DNA of 64,000 bases from DATARH01 sp036278835. GTDB taxonomy: Bacteria > Pseudomonadota > Alphaproteobacteria > ATCC43930 > CGMCC-115725. Location: NCBI GenBank assembly GCA_036278835.1, contig DASUKH010000133.1:1-64000 (forward strand), read 5' to 3'. The notes beneath the pieces are model-generated. The model saw only the letters and a list, made by a program, of their open reading frames with translations, made no database searches and had not been told where the DNA came from. The translations under genes and the position numbers were made by a program. Shown here piece after piece: positions 19,901-28,097 of the stretch (within the stretch, counting starts at the first letter, position 1; each line of letters opens with the position of its first letter).

Positions 19901-21409
19901 CTCGGCAAGCGCGATTTTTACCTCAACCGCCGCATCCACCTGCGCCCGTTGCGGCAGAACATCTCGTATTTCGCGATCGATGTGGACCAGCTGCCGGCGG
20001 AGCGGCCGGAGCTTGCGCAGGCGCTGCTGGATGAGGTCGCAACGGCGTTGCGGGAGGGCGACATCCGGCCGCTGCCCCACCGCGTCTTCCCGTTCGCCGC
20101 GGCCGGCGATGCCTTCCGACTGATGCAGGCGTCCGGCCATCTCGGCAAGATCGTGCTGGTGCCGGACGACAATGCCGGCGTGCGCCTGCGCCAAAAGCCG
20201 CAGATTGGGTTGCGCCGCGACGGCCTCTATCTCGTCACCGGCGGGATCGGCGGGTTCGGCTTCGCGGCGGCGCGCTGGCTGGCGCAGCACGGCGCCGGCT
20301 CGATCGCCCTTGTCGGCCGGCGCGGCAACGCCACGCCGGGAGCCGCCGATCGCCTGGCCGAACTCGCCGCGCTCGGCGCCGAAGTGCATATCTACGCCGC
20401 CGACGCGGCCGATCCGAACTCGCTCGAACCGGTGCTCGCGGAGATTCGCCGCACCGGACGGCCGTTGCGCGGGGTCGTGCATGCCGCGTCGACGATCGCC
20501 GACGGGATGGCAGCGGAACTCGACGCGGCGGGCATCGCCGCCGTGCTGCGCACCAAGCTCGGCGGCGCCATAACGCTCGACCGGCTGACCGGCGAAGACC
20601 CGCTCGACCTGTTCCTCCTGTTCTCGTCGGCAACCACGCTGCTTGGCGCACCGGGACAAGGCGCTTATGTCGCAGCCAATCTCGCGCTGGAGGCCCTGGC
20701 CCGCCAGCGCCGCGCCCAGGGCCGGCCGGCCCTGGCGGTCGCCTGGGGGCCGATCGCGGATGCCGGATACCTCGCCGAGCGGTCGGACATGCGCGACGCG
20801 CTGGCGCGCCGTCTCGGGGCCCGGCCGATGCCGGCCGACCAGGCGCTCGCCGGCCTCGCCGCGATCATGGATAGCGGGCTTGCCGTCGCCGCCTTCGCCG
20901 ACACGAACTGGAACGAGGCGCGCCGCTTTCTGCCGATCCTGGCGACGCCGCTGTTTGCCGGGTTGCGCGCCGAATCGGGGGCGGCGCCCGGCGACGACAC
21001 ACTCGCCGAGCGGCTCGCCGGTCTCGATGCCGAGGGGGCGCTCGCGCTGCTGAAGACGGTCGTCTCGGAGGAAGCGGCACAAATCCTGCGCCTGCCGGCA
21101 GCGACGGTCGACGCGGCGCGGCCGCTCTCCGAATTAGGCATGGATTCGCTGATGGCGGTGGAACTGCGGCTCGCGCTCGAGAGCCGGCTGCGCATCGACC
21201 TGCCGCTGATGTCGCTGGCCGAAGGAACCAGTGTCGCCTCGATTGCCGCGCGGCTGGCCGGCTCCCTGTCGGCCCGGCCCGAGGCCAGCCGGGTCATCAG
21301 CATGCTCGAACGCTACGAGGAGGCCGCCGGAGCGCCGCCGGCCGAGGCAATGGCCGCCGTTGCCGGCCATCCGGCGCCGGCCCAAATCGATTCGGCAGCC
21401 GCGGGGTGA
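13970..21409 (+). CDS. Single-module highly reducing type I polyketide synthase
   Basis: A 2479-residue multidomain synthase. The ketosynthase (1-425) has Cys174 in DTACSSS, His309 in HGTGTPAGDP and His347 in SNIGH. The acyltransferase (525-830) has Ser618 in GHSVGE and the malonyl-type FAFHS. The dehydratase (885-1165) has His919 in HALEGMPLLP and Asp1083 in LLDGALQ. A methyltransferase-like region around 1330-1520 has a poor SAM motif, LELGADGGATR. The enoylreductase (1745-2070) has HAAAGGVGLAAI. The ketoreductase (2080-2290) has TGGIGGFG and Tyr2233. The carrier protein has Ser2393 in GMDSL. There is no thioesterase, and a tail of about 40 residues follows the carrier. It should build a saturated acyl chain iteratively and pass it to the adjacent oxoamine synthase. 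Confidence 0.95.
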   Translation: MTDGSIAIIGAACRFPGAAGIDAFWDLLRSGTDAISEVDAQRWSTRLYFHPRHGEPAKSYTWSAGLIGDVDRFEPAFFGISPREAVQMDPQQRILLELAWHAAEDAGIPPSRLAGSTTGVYIGASSTDYRDLRLGDWASSDANSMTGGTLSILANRISYVFDLRGPSFTVDTACSSSLVALHQACEALRDGRIATAIVGGINLLLAPYPFLGFCRAGMLSARGRCFAFDERADGYVRGEGGGAVILKPLKQALADGDRVRAVILATGVNSDGRTVGLSLPSERAQAALLRTVCAEAGIAPDDLAFFEMHGTGTPAGDPIEAAAVGQALGQARRDKLPIGSVKSNIGHLEPASAMAGLIKAMLALENGLVPPTLHCQTPNPKIPFDDLNLRLLHAAEPIEAGDCAGVNSFGFGGTNGHAILRAPPPAPAEPTAAVEAGTLPPLIVSARTEASLRDLAEGWRDTLTEAPPGRVAALLRAAARRRDRHPERLVALGGSPAEIASALADFTDGVDNPRIVAGTAARDPKLAFVFAGNGAQWPGMGRAAFAASREFRAAVAEADAALFPGLGWSVAEALAEGVAPERLARADVAQPMLFVAQIGIVAALRQRGIEAAGHIGHSVGEIAAAWAAGALSLTEAAQVVTARSRQQERTRGQGGMAALAVSGEAACELIAETGLPLEVGAINAAHSVTLSGPSEAIELLGVEARRRGLAFRRLDLDFAFHSAAMDPIREDLLSDLAGLASQAPRSRLLSAVTGGAVAAGDLDADYWWRNIRSPVRFREGMAALIAEGFRIFVEIGPHPVLQSYMHDALRHVEDQGRVLASLSRRDDGEDPFPTIAARCHVAGSDIAGAEQFDGPADLSGLPLYPWQRERFWFEPTTEGDHPSAAPFDHPLLGFRQERAAVPTWNNQLDPAVLPWLADHALEGMPLLPAAAAVEMALAAARLRRPQARALEIADVELRRPLPFDSERLRELRLTVLGEDGDFELSSRVRLADEPLTLHAVGRLVTAGDSGAPPPFAAPGAVDAEVEGEELYRLAARLGLEYGPRFRTVRRIGLLGPQEAVAELDPAAIGEPLDSYVIHPALLDGALQALLALIAARKSDLDDGITFLPWRFGRARAIAPYGRAVHRVRLLMTRVGNRSATADLALYDAEGRIVGTFSDCSFRRVELARRGAVEDSVLRIETVPAPLSEEPAPCVLHRIGRIVADRVASAAADSEGGENALLLDGLIASIARRAVLAVVDRAVPFTLAEIVASGAIAPESLGLLQSLLRQLERFGAASHEAGSWRMTAGDDLPDTEEVWRLLLADSPELAAELALTATAAEELPRLLAEGPDRAKTAPPSMQEHLLYASPVGAAGVALVCDVLGEIAAGWPAGRKLRVLELGADGGATRRIIDRLAQSGAVFRYRATSTDPEQAARLASSLSGVADAGASCWPLPDDGGDDGDNRFDVVVSIFAGTRLPADADMLARVRELQAPGGVVLTLEAEPNPLWTLVFGGDDEAAAALRSAEAWRRELAIAGFAETGTAPLTGGAWPAALVWGRTDPAPEPAMPRPGTARALMLLRTGDDSALADELTRAGHRVGIITPADFAAAVADATAAKVALFVADDLGDTEAGGLVEETAELTALFGRVADAAAQREIPLWLVTAGAQQAANAGPGGLRGAALWGFARVLANEIPHLSVRLIDLDPEAGQAAWARCIDAELRAPGPGIEPDTEIVWNSAGRHVLRLRRGLPTRWAEPRDAVILDRPQSGGFDALGWRPAEPRPPGPGEVAIEVAAAGLNFRDVMWAMGLVPEEALIDGFTGPTFGLECAGVVSAVGAGVDRLAVGDRVAGLAPAALASRVTTAAHAVTRIGPETSFAAAATVPVTFLTAIYALGTLAKVAPGETVLIHAAAGGVGLAAIQYAKSCGALVIATAGSPLKRAFLRLAGADHVLDSRDLGFADSVRGITGGAGVDIVLNSLSGEAMEQSLGVLKPFGRFLELGKRDFYLNRRIHLRPLRQNISYFAIDVDQLPAERPELAQALLDEVATALREGDIRPLPHRVFPFAAAGDAFRLMQASGHLGKIVLVPDDNAGVRLRQKPQIGLRRDGLYLVTGGIGGFGFAAARWLAQHGAGSIALVGRRGNATPGAADRLAELAALGAEVHIYAADAADPNSLEPVLAEIRRTGRPLRGVVHAASTIADGMAAELDAAGIAAVLRTKLGGAITLDRLTGEDPLDLFLLFSSATTLLGAPGQGAYVAANLALEALARQRRAQGRPALAVAWGPIADAGYLAERSDMRDALARRLGARPMPADQALAGLAAIMDSGLAVAAFADTNWNEARRFLPILATPLFAGLRAESGAAPGDDTLAERLAGLDAEGALALLKTVVSEEAAQILRLPAATVDAARPLSELGMDSLMAVELRLALESRLRIDLPLMSLAEGTSVASIAARLAGSLSARPEASRVISMLERYEEAAGAPPAEAMAAVAGHPAPAQIDSAAAG

Positions 21410-21412
21410 TCG

Positions 21413-22798
21413 GTGGCGGCCGGCCGCAACCTTCTCGGATTCTCCGCCGATGCCAAGGCGCGGCTTGTCAAAAAGCTGTCGGCCGCCGCGGCGGCGCGGA
21501 TCGCCCCGGCCCCGGCGCGGCCGCCGGCGGGCGAAATCGGCGCCGGCCGGCTGGATGTGGCCCGGCTCGAGGCGCACCGCGAAATCCGCCTGATCGAGGC
21601 GGCCGCCGATTATCTCGATATCGCCGATCCGTTTTTTCGCATGCACGAGGGCATCGCCGATGCCGAGACAGAGATCGGCAATCGGCGCTACACCAATTTC
21701 GCCTCCTACAATTATCTCGGGCTGAACGGCGACCGGCGCATCGCGGCGGCGGCGATCGCGGCAATCGAGCGCTACGGCACGTCGGTGTCGGCCAGCCGCC
21801 CGGTCTCCGGCGAGCGCCCGCTGCACTGCAATCTCGAAGCCGCACTGGCCCGCGTGCACGGCGCCGAGGACGCCGTCGCCCTGGTCAGCGGCCACGCCAC
21901 CAACGTCACCGTGATCGGGCACCTGCTCGGCCGCAACGACGTGATCGTGCACGATGCGCTGATCCACAACAGCGTCGTGCAAGGGGCGATGCTGTCCGGG
22001 GCGCGGCGGGTGCCGTTCCGCCATCTCGACCCCGAGGCGGCCGACCGGGTGCTGGCCGAGGCGCGGCCGCGCCACGGCAACGCCCTGCTCGTCATCGAAG
22101 GCCATTACAGCATGGACGGCGACGTGCCCGACCTCGCCGCCTTTGTCGCGGTGGCGCGGCGCCGCGGCGCTTGGCTGATGGTCGACGAGGCGCACGCGCT
22201 GGGGGTGTTGGGGCAGCGCGGGTTCGGCTCGGCCGAGCATGCGGGGATCGACCCGGCCGAAATCGATATCTGGATGGGGACGCTGAGCAAAAGCCTCGTT
22301 TCGTGCGGCGGCTACATCGCCGGCCGCAAAGACCTGATCGATTACCTGAAGCGCACGGCGCCAGGCTTCGTTTTTTCGGTCGGGTTGGCGCCGCCGGTCG
22401 CTGCCGCCGCGCTCGCCGCCGTCGAGATACTCGAAGCCGAGCCGGACCGGGTACGTCGGCTCAACGAGCGCGCCGCCCTGTTCCTCGAACTGGTGCGCGC
22501 CGGCGGGCTCGATGCCGGCGGCTCGGTCGGCGCGGCGATCGTGCCGGTCATCACCGGCAGCTCGATCGCCGCCGCACGCCTCGCGGAGGCGCTGTTCCGC
22601 CGCGGCCTCAACGTCCAGCCGATCCTCTATCCGGCGGTGCCGGAGCGCTCGGCCCGGCTGCGCTTCTTTCTGACCGCAGGACACAGCGAGGATCAGATCC
22701 GCCGTGCGGCGGCGATCGTCATCGAGGAAGCCCGCGCCGTCGCCGCCGAATCGATCGACCTCGCCGCCCTGGCGCGCCACCTCGGACGGCTCGCTTAA
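21413..22798 (+). CDS. Alpha-oxoamine synthase (KAPA synthase / serine palmitoyltransferase-like)
   Basis: A 461-residue PLP enzyme that condenses an amino acid with an acyl thioester, with decarboxylation, to give an amino ketone. Core features are FASYNYLGLNGD, the VDEAHALGVLG strand binding PLP and the Schiff-base Lys293 in TLSKSLVSCGG. It carries an N-terminal extension of about 60 residues relative to BioF. The GTG start is 3 bp after the PKS stop, so the two are co-translated, and it is the obvious release enzyme for the PKS, which lacks a thioesterase. A biotin role is unlikely because no other bio genes are near. Confidence 0.9.
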   Translation: MAAGRNLLGFSADAKARLVKKLSAAAAARIAPAPARPPAGEIGAGRLDVARLEAHREIRLIEAAADYLDIADPFFRMHEGIADAETEIGNRRYTNFASYNYLGLNGDRRIAAAAIAAIERYGTSVSASRPVSGERPLHCNLEAALARVHGAEDAVALVSGHATNVTVIGHLLGRNDVIVHDALIHNSVVQGAMLSGARRVPFRHLDPEAADRVLAEARPRHGNALLVIEGHYSMDGDVPDLAAFVAVARRRGAWLMVDEAHALGVLGQRGFGSAEHAGIDPAEIDIWMGTLSKSLVSCGGYIAGRKDLIDYLKRTAPGFVFSVGLAPPVAAAALAAVEILEAEPDRVRRLNERAALFLELVRAGGLDAGGSVGAAIVPVITGSSIAAARLAEALFRRGLNVQPILYPAVPERSARLRFFLTAGHSEDQIRRAAAIVIEEARAVAAESIDLAALARHLGRLA

Positions 22799-22816
22799 CG
22801 GAGCCATTGCTCGGAC

Positions 22817-22835
22817 CGCCGGCCTCCGGCCGGCG
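22817..22835. terminator. GC-rich hairpin between convergent genes
   Basis: CGCCGGCC and GGCCGGCG form a perfect 8-bp stem around a TCC loop, between the oxoamine synthase and the convergent glycosyltransferase. There is no clear T tract, so it is only a possible bidirectional terminator. Confidence 0.4.
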
Positions 22836-22855
22836 ATCCGCATCGCTTCGCTTGT

Positions 22856-24154
22856 TTAAGCTCGCGCCCGAGCGGGGGCGGCGGCCACCGCCGCGATGAA
22901 GCGGTCGACGGCGGTGAAATGGTCCGGCCAGCGCGGCGCCGACCATCCCGCCAGCCGCGCCATCTGGGCGGCGCGGCGGGGCGATTGCGGCGCCGCATAG
23001 TCGAGGACAGCCGCGCGCCAGCCCGGCCCGTCGAGCGGATCGAGGAATTCCGGCACCCCGCCGCCGGTCTCCCGCAACGCCGGAATATCGCTGCACAAGG
23101 CCGGAACCCCGAGTTGCAGCGCCTCGACGACCGGGAACCCGAAACCTTCGGCGAAGGAGGGCAGCAACAGCGCCCGCGCCCCCTTCAGCAGCCGCACCAT
23201 GTCGCCGTCCGGCAGGTTGGCATGCTCGATGACGCAGCCGCGCAGGGCCGGGCAGCGGTCGAGCAGGTCGATGGCACTCTCGGCCTCCCAGCCGCGCTGC
23301 CCGATCAGCACCAGGATCGGCGCCCGCTCGCCCAGTTCGGCGGCAAGCCGACGCCAGAGCAGCAGCAGCAGCAGATGGTTTTTGCGCGCCTCGATGGTGC
23401 CGACATAGACGAAGTAGGGTCGCGCGTAGGGCGGCGTGCCGTCAACGTCGGCCGCGGGCAGATCGGCGCCGAATGGTGCGACGAGCACCGGCGGGGCACG
23501 GCCGGCCCGATCGAGATGCGGCTGCAAGCCGGCGGCGGTGGCGGCCGAATTGACGATCATCCCATCGGCGAAGCGAACCGCCGCCGCGATCCGGCGGCCA
23601 TGATTTTCGGCCTGCCCCGGCTTCGCGTATTCGGGAAACTCGATCGGGATCAGGTCGTGAATCAGGAACACGAAGCGGGCGGCGCTGCGCTCGCGCAAAC
23701 GGGCGAACAACCCATGCTTTTCAAGATGATGGTGCGACACCAGCAGATAAAGCGGGCGTGTCGTAGGGTCGGCGAGCCGTACCCGCACGGCGCGCTCGCC
23801 CACGCTCATCAGGGCAAGGCGCGCCTGCCACGCGATCCGCCTTACCTCGCGATCCTGCCGGGCCGGATCGCCGGTCCCGCGCCATGCCGCGCCGATCGCC
23901 TCGACAAAGCGCGCCGCGGTTTCGCGCCGCAGCAACCCCAGCCGGCCGCCCGCGGTCGTAGCGACAAAAAAGCCGTTCCGCTCCCCGCGGAGAAAGTGCT
24001 CGGCATAGGCGAATTCGACCCGATCGATGCCGGTCGGCGTCGCCCGCCCGGCGCGCGACAGCAGCCGCGACAGGTCGAGGGCGACCGTCGCCGCGGCCGG
24101 TCCGGCGGCCGCGAACGATCGAGGCGCGGGCGCTCCTGTCTCGAATTTGCCCAT
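22856..24154 (-). CDS. GT4-family glycosyltransferase
   Basis: A 432-residue retaining glycosyltransferase with GT-B fold. The C-terminal half shows YFVYVGTIEARKNH (nucleotide-sugar domain entry) and the EX7E motif in SFAEGFGFPVVEALQLG, followed by CSDIPALRETGG. The N-terminal half has FLIHDLIPIEFPEY, common in mannosyltransferase-type GT4 proteins. I take the ATG at 24154, preceded by AAAAAGG; the frame extends further upstream without likeness to the family. It converges on the PKS/oxoamine pair and might decorate its product, but that is inference from position. Confidence 0.86.
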   Translation of the reverse strand: MGKFETGAPAPRSFAAAGPAAATVALDLSRLLSRAGRATPTGIDRVEFAYAEHFLRGERNGFFVATTAGGRLGLLRRETAARFVEAIGAAWRGTGDPARQDREVRRIAWQARLALMSVGERAVRVRLADPTTRPLYLLVSHHHLEKHGLFARLRERSAARFVFLIHDLIPIEFPEYAKPGQAENHGRRIAAAVRFADGMIVNSAATAAGLQPHLDRAGRAPPVLVAPFGADLPAADVDGTPPYARPYFVYVGTIEARKNHLLLLLLWRRLAAELGERAPILVLIGQRGWEAESAIDLLDRCPALRGCVIEHANLPDGDMVRLLKGARALLLPSFAEGFGFPVVEALQLGVPALCSDIPALRETGGGVPEFLDPLDGPGWRAAVLDYAAPQSPRRAAQMARLAGWSAPRWPDHFTAVDRFIAAVAAAPARARA

Positions 24155-24305
24155 CACCTTTTTAGCCGCTTCCCCGCAAGACCCCGACGTCGCAAGGCCC
24201 GGACCATAATACGATGAGCCGGCCGAGTCCGGACGGGTCGGCGAGCGATTGCATCCCCGGTCCGGCGATGACATCGTTCGCCCGACCAAGCGTGGGAGGA
24301 CGCAG

Positions 24306-25004
24306 ATGCTGGAAGTGTGGAGCTGGCCGACCCCAAACGGCCACAAGGTGCATATCGCGCTCGAAGAGCTCGGCCTCGAATACAAGGTCATCCCGGTCAA
24401 TATCGGCACCGGCGACCAGTTCAAGCCGGAATTCCTCAAGATCACCCCGAACCACCGCATCCCGGCGATCGTCGACCCCGACGGACCGGGCGGCAGGAAA
24501 TTCACGCTGTTCGAATCCGCGGCGATCCTGATCTACCTGTCGGAGAAGACCGGGGGAAAGCTCATTCCGAAAGACCCGATCGGCCGCTACAAATGCCTCG
24601 AATGGATGATGTTCCAGATGGGCGGCGTCGGCCCGATGTTCGGCCAGTGGAACCATTTCGCGGCGTACGCCAAGGAGAAGCTGCCCTACGCGATCGAGCG
24701 CTACACCAACGAGGTAAAGCGGCTGCACCGGGTCCTGAACCATCGTCTCGAAGAGGCGCACTGGCTGGCCGGCGACGAATACAGCATGGCCGACATCATC
24801 ACCTTCCCGTGGATCCGCAACCCCGAGCGGCGCGGCATTGACCTCAACGACTATCCCGGGGTCAAACGCTGGCACGACGAGATGGCGGCGCGCCCGGCCG
24901 TCCAGCGCGGGGTCGCGGTCCTGGCCGATCGCCAGCGCCAGGGTTCGATTACCGACCAGGAGCGCGAAAACATGTTCGGCGCGACGCAATTCGCGGCACG
25001 CTGA
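24306..25004 (+). CDS. Glutathione S-transferase (YghU/Ure2p-like)
   Basis: A 232-residue two-domain glutathione transferase. The N-terminal thioredoxin-like domain contains WPTPNGHKVHIALEELGL and the glutathione-binding FESAAILIYLSEKTG. The all-helical C-terminal domain follows from residue about 90, with WLAGDEYSMADI. The N-terminal region and the TPNGHKV catalytic segment resemble the Nu-class/YghU group, which reduce disulfides. The start at 24306 has an excellent GGGAGGA ribosome-binding site. Confidence 0.9.
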   Translation: MLEVWSWPTPNGHKVHIALEELGLEYKVIPVNIGTGDQFKPEFLKITPNHRIPAIVDPDGPGGRKFTLFESAAILIYLSEKTGGKLIPKDPIGRYKCLEWMMFQMGGVGPMFGQWNHFAAYAKEKLPYAIERYTNEVKRLHRVLNHRLEEAHWLAGDEYSMADIITFPWIRNPERRGIDLNDYPGVKRWHDEMAARPAVQRGVAVLADRQRQGSITDQERENMFGATQFAAR

Positions 25005-25035
25005 TCTTGAGCCGCGACCCGCACGCAAACCGCCG

Positions 25036-25075
25036 GTCATTCCGGGTTCCGCCCTGCGGGCGGCCCCGGAATGAC
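25036..25075. repeat. Single palindromic repeat (GTCATTCCGG family)
   Basis: A 40-base inverted repeat beginning GTCATTCCGGG and ending CCCCGGAATGAC lies between the GST and 3-hydroxyacyl-CoA dehydrogenase genes. It shares its end sequence with the repeat found inside imuB. Confidence 0.75.
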
Positions 25076-25111
25076 GGCATTTATCCAGGCTGACAACAGG
25101 CGAGTAACGCG

Positions 25112-25972
25112 ATGCCGCAGGAAAAAATCGGAGTTGTCGGGGCCGGGTTGATGGGGGCGGAGATCGCGCTGGTTTTCGCGCTGGCCGGGCATGACGTGCT
25201 GCTTTCGGATCGCTCCGAGGACCTGCTGACGGCGGCGCGCGCCCGGCTCGGAACGATCCTCGATCGCGGCATCCCGCGCGGCTTCTTCAAGGCCGAGGAC
25301 AAGGAACCGGCGCTCACGCGCATTCGCACCACGGTTTCGCTCGATTCCTTCGCCGACCGCGATTTCGTCACCGAGGCCGTATTCGAGGACGAGGCGGTCA
25401 AGGCCGAGATCTACCGCACCCTGGACAGAGTCTGCGCCCCCGCCTGCATCCTCGCCAGCAACACCTCGACGATCCCGATCTCGACCCTCGCCTCCTATGT
25501 CGGCGCCGAGCGGCGGCCGCATTTCGTCGGCACGCATTATTTCTCGCCGGCCTCGCGGATGAAGCTGGTCGAGGTCATTCCCGCCTTCGATACCGCGCCC
25601 GCGACAGTCGAAACGGCGTTGCGGCTGATGCGCGAGGCCGGCAAGACGCCGATCCCTGTAAGGGACGTCGCCGGTTTCGCGGTCAACCGCATGTTCCTCA
25701 TCTTCCTCGCCGAGGCGGTGCGCCTCGTCGAGGATGGCGTCGCCAGCCCGGAAGACATCGACACCGCCTGCAAGCTCGGCCTCGGCCACCCGATGGGTCC
25801 CTTCGAGCTGATGGACGCGGTCAGCTCGAAACTGACCTTGCAGACGCTCGACATCCTGCACGATGCCTATGGCGAGCGCTTTCGCCCGCCCGCGCTTTTG
25901 AAGCAGCGGGTGCGTGCCGGCCTGGTCGGCGGCCGCGGCAACCGGGGCTGGCACGACAAGGGCAAGGGCTGA
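25112..25972 (+). CDS. 3-hydroxyacyl-CoA dehydrogenase (3-hydroxybutyryl-CoA type)
   Basis: A 286-residue NAD-dependent dehydrogenase of beta-oxidation or butanoate metabolism. The Rossmann motif is VGAGLMGAEIAL, followed by the ASNTSTIPIS catalytic-serine segment, the HYFSPA catalytic-histidine segment and the C-terminal dimerisation domain with GLGHPMGPFELMD. The length equals that of stand-alone HBD/PaaH enzymes. It ends 6 bp before the HyuA-like gene, so the two are probably co-transcribed. Confidence 0.93.
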   Translation: MPQEKIGVVGAGLMGAEIALVFALAGHDVLLSDRSEDLLTAARARLGTILDRGIPRGFFKAEDKEPALTRIRTTVSLDSFADRDFVTEAVFEDEAVKAEIYRTLDRVCAPACILASNTSTIPISTLASYVGAERRPHFVGTHYFSPASRMKLVEVIPAFDTAPATVETALRLMREAGKTPIPVRDVAGFAVNRMFLIFLAEAVRLVEDGVASPEDIDTACKLGLGHPMGPFELMDAVSSKLTLQTLDILHDAYGERFRPPALLKQRVRAGLVGGRGNRGWHDKGKG

Positions 25973-25978
25973 GGCGCG

Positions 25979-28084
25979 ATGCCACCCCGCTGGCGCGCCG
26001 GGGTCGATATCGGCGGCACCTTTACCGACATCGCCCTGATCGGCGAGGGCGGCGAGCGCTACACAAAAAAGGTTTCATCGACGGTCGACGACTACGCGCG
26101 CGCGATCGTCGAGGGGCTGGCGGCGCTGCTCGCCGAGGTCGGCGCCCTTCCCGCCGATATCGCCGAGATATTGCACGGCACGACGGTCGCTTCGAATGCA
26201 ATCCTCGAGCACAAGGGCGCGAAGACCGGCCTGATCACCACCAAGGGCTTTCGCGACGTGCTCGAAATCCGCAATCTGCGGATGCCGCGACTCTACGACA
26301 TGTCGTGGACCAAGCCGCCGCCATTGGTCGAGCGCCGGCTGCGGGTTGAGGTCGATGAACGGGTCAACGCGCAAGGCGGCATCGATCGGCCACTCGACGA
26401 GGCGAGCGCCGAGCGTGCGGTGCGGTTCCTCGTCGGCGAGGGGGTCGAGGCGATCGCGATCTGCTTTCTGCACTCCTACCTCAACCCGGCGCACGAGCAG
26501 CGGGTGCACGAGATCGCCGCCCGCCTCGCGCCCGACACGATCCTTTGCACCAGCGCCGAGGTGCTGCCGGTCATCAACGAATACGAGCGGACATCCACGA
26601 CGGTCATCAACGCTTATGTCCGGCCGACGGTCGAACGCTACCTGAACCGGCTGATCTCCGAATTGACGCGCGGCGGGATCGCGGCCCCGCTCCTTCTGAT
26701 GCAATCGAATGGCGGGCTGACGACGGCGAAGGCGGCGGCGGCGGTGCCGATGCACATCATCGAATCGGGGCCGGCGGCCGGGGTCGTCGGGGTGCAGACG
26801 CTGACCCGCCGCATCGGCATCGGCAAGGCAATCTCGTTCGACATGGGCGGAACGACCGCGAAGGCCTCGCTGATCGAGAATGGCGAGGTGACCCGCGCCA
26901 CCGAGTACCAGGTCGGCGCCGGCATCGTGCTTGGCTCGCGGCTGCTGTCGGGCGCCGGCTACACCTTGAAAGTGCCGGCGATCGATCTCGCCGAGGTCGG
27001 CGCCGGCGGCGGCTCGATCCTGTGGGTCGATGCCGGCGGCGCCTTGCAGGTCGGGCCGCACAGCGCCGGCGCGGTGCCGGGGCCGGTCTGCTACGGCAAA
27101 GGCGGCAGCGAGCCGACCGTCACCGACGCCAACCTCGCGCTCGGCTATCTCAACCCGCATCACCTGGTCGGCGGCGCGGTGCCGCTGGACGCCGGCCGGG
27201 CTGCGGCGGCGATCGCCGAGCGCATCGCGGGGCCCTTGGGCATGAGCCTCGAACAGGCGGCTTACGGCGCCCACCTGATCGCCGCCTCCAACATGATCCG
27301 CGCCCTCAAAGCCGTATCGAGCGAGCGCGGCCGCGACCCGCGGCAATACGCGCTGGTCGGGTTCGGCGGCAACGGCCCGCTATTCGCCGCCGGCATGGCC
27401 GAGGCTCTGCATATCCCGAATGTGCTGATCCCGCCGCTGGCCGGGGTGTTCTCGTCATTTGGCCTGCTTCATGCCGAGGTCGAGTATTTCTTCACCCGCA
27501 CCCGCAAAGCGCTGCTGCGCGACGCCGACCCGGCATCATTGCAGGCGACGATCGCCGCACTCGAAGGCGAGGCGAGGGCGCGGCTTGCCGAAGACGGGTT
27601 CGCCCTCGGCCGGATCGAAATCCGGCGCAGCGCCAGCCTGCATTACCAGGGCCAATCCTTCGAATTGTGCGTGCCGCTGGCAGGCGGACAGTTCGACCGG
27701 GGCGCATTGCGGGAACTCGAGGAAGCGTTCGGCGCCGAGCACGAGCGCACCTACGGCCACCGCGCCGGCACCGGGGAGCCCGTCGAACTGGTCAGCCTCG
27801 AAGTCGTCGGGCGCGGCATCGGCGACCAGCCGCGCGGCGAGGCGCCCGCCGCCGCCCGCTTCGCCCCAGACCTCGCGATCGCCGAACCGCAGCGCCGCGC
27901 CTATTTCGGCCCCGACCGCGGCTGGCTGGACGCGCGGATCGTCAACCGCAGCGAACTCGGAACGCCACACCAAGGCCCCTGTATCGTCGAGGAATACGAC
28001 TCAACCTGTCTCGTCCCGCCCGGTTGGATCGCCCGCCTCGACCCGCACGGCAATATCGCGATGCACCGCACAAGCCCCGCATAA
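25979..28084 (+). CDS. Hydantoinase/oxoprolinase HyuA-family protein
   Basis: A 701-residue ATP-binding protein of the hydantoinase A family. N-terminal GVDIGGTFTDI is the ASKHA phosphate-binding motif; HGTTVASNAILE, SFDMGGTTAKASL and a GAGGGSI loop follow. Relatives hydrolyse N-methylhydantoin or oxoproline, or activate acetone or caprolactam, normally with a HyuB partner. The next gene downstream is on the opposite strand, so HyuB is absent here and the substrate is unknown. Confidence 0.9.
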   Translation: MPPRWRAGVDIGGTFTDIALIGEGGERYTKKVSSTVDDYARAIVEGLAALLAEVGALPADIAEILHGTTVASNAILEHKGAKTGLITTKGFRDVLEIRNLRMPRLYDMSWTKPPPLVERRLRVEVDERVNAQGGIDRPLDEASAERAVRFLVGEGVEAIAICFLHSYLNPAHEQRVHEIAARLAPDTILCTSAEVLPVINEYERTSTTVINAYVRPTVERYLNRLISELTRGGIAAPLLLMQSNGGLTTAKAAAAVPMHIIESGPAAGVVGVQTLTRRIGIGKAISFDMGGTTAKASLIENGEVTRATEYQVGAGIVLGSRLLSGAGYTLKVPAIDLAEVGAGGGSILWVDAGGALQVGPHSAGAVPGPVCYGKGGSEPTVTDANLALGYLNPHHLVGGAVPLDAGRAAAAIAERIAGPLGMSLEQAAYGAHLIAASNMIRALKAVSSERGRDPRQYALVGFGGNGPLFAAGMAEALHIPNVLIPPLAGVFSSFGLLHAEVEYFFTRTRKALLRDADPASLQATIAALEGEARARLAEDGFALGRIEIRRSASLHYQGQSFELCVPLAGGQFDRGALRELEEAFGAEHERTYGHRAGTGEPVELVSLEVVGRGIGDQPRGEAPAAARFAPDLAIAEPQRRAYFGPDRGWLDARIVNRSELGTPHQGPCIVEEYDSTCLVPPGWIARLDPHGNIAMHRTSPA

Positions 28085-28097
28085 GGCGCCTCGCGGC

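Noticed and set aside
18890..21082. 730-codon minus-strand open frame across the PKS
   Set aside because: Arg/Gly-rich antisense shadow of the PKS; the plus strand has all catalytic motifs.
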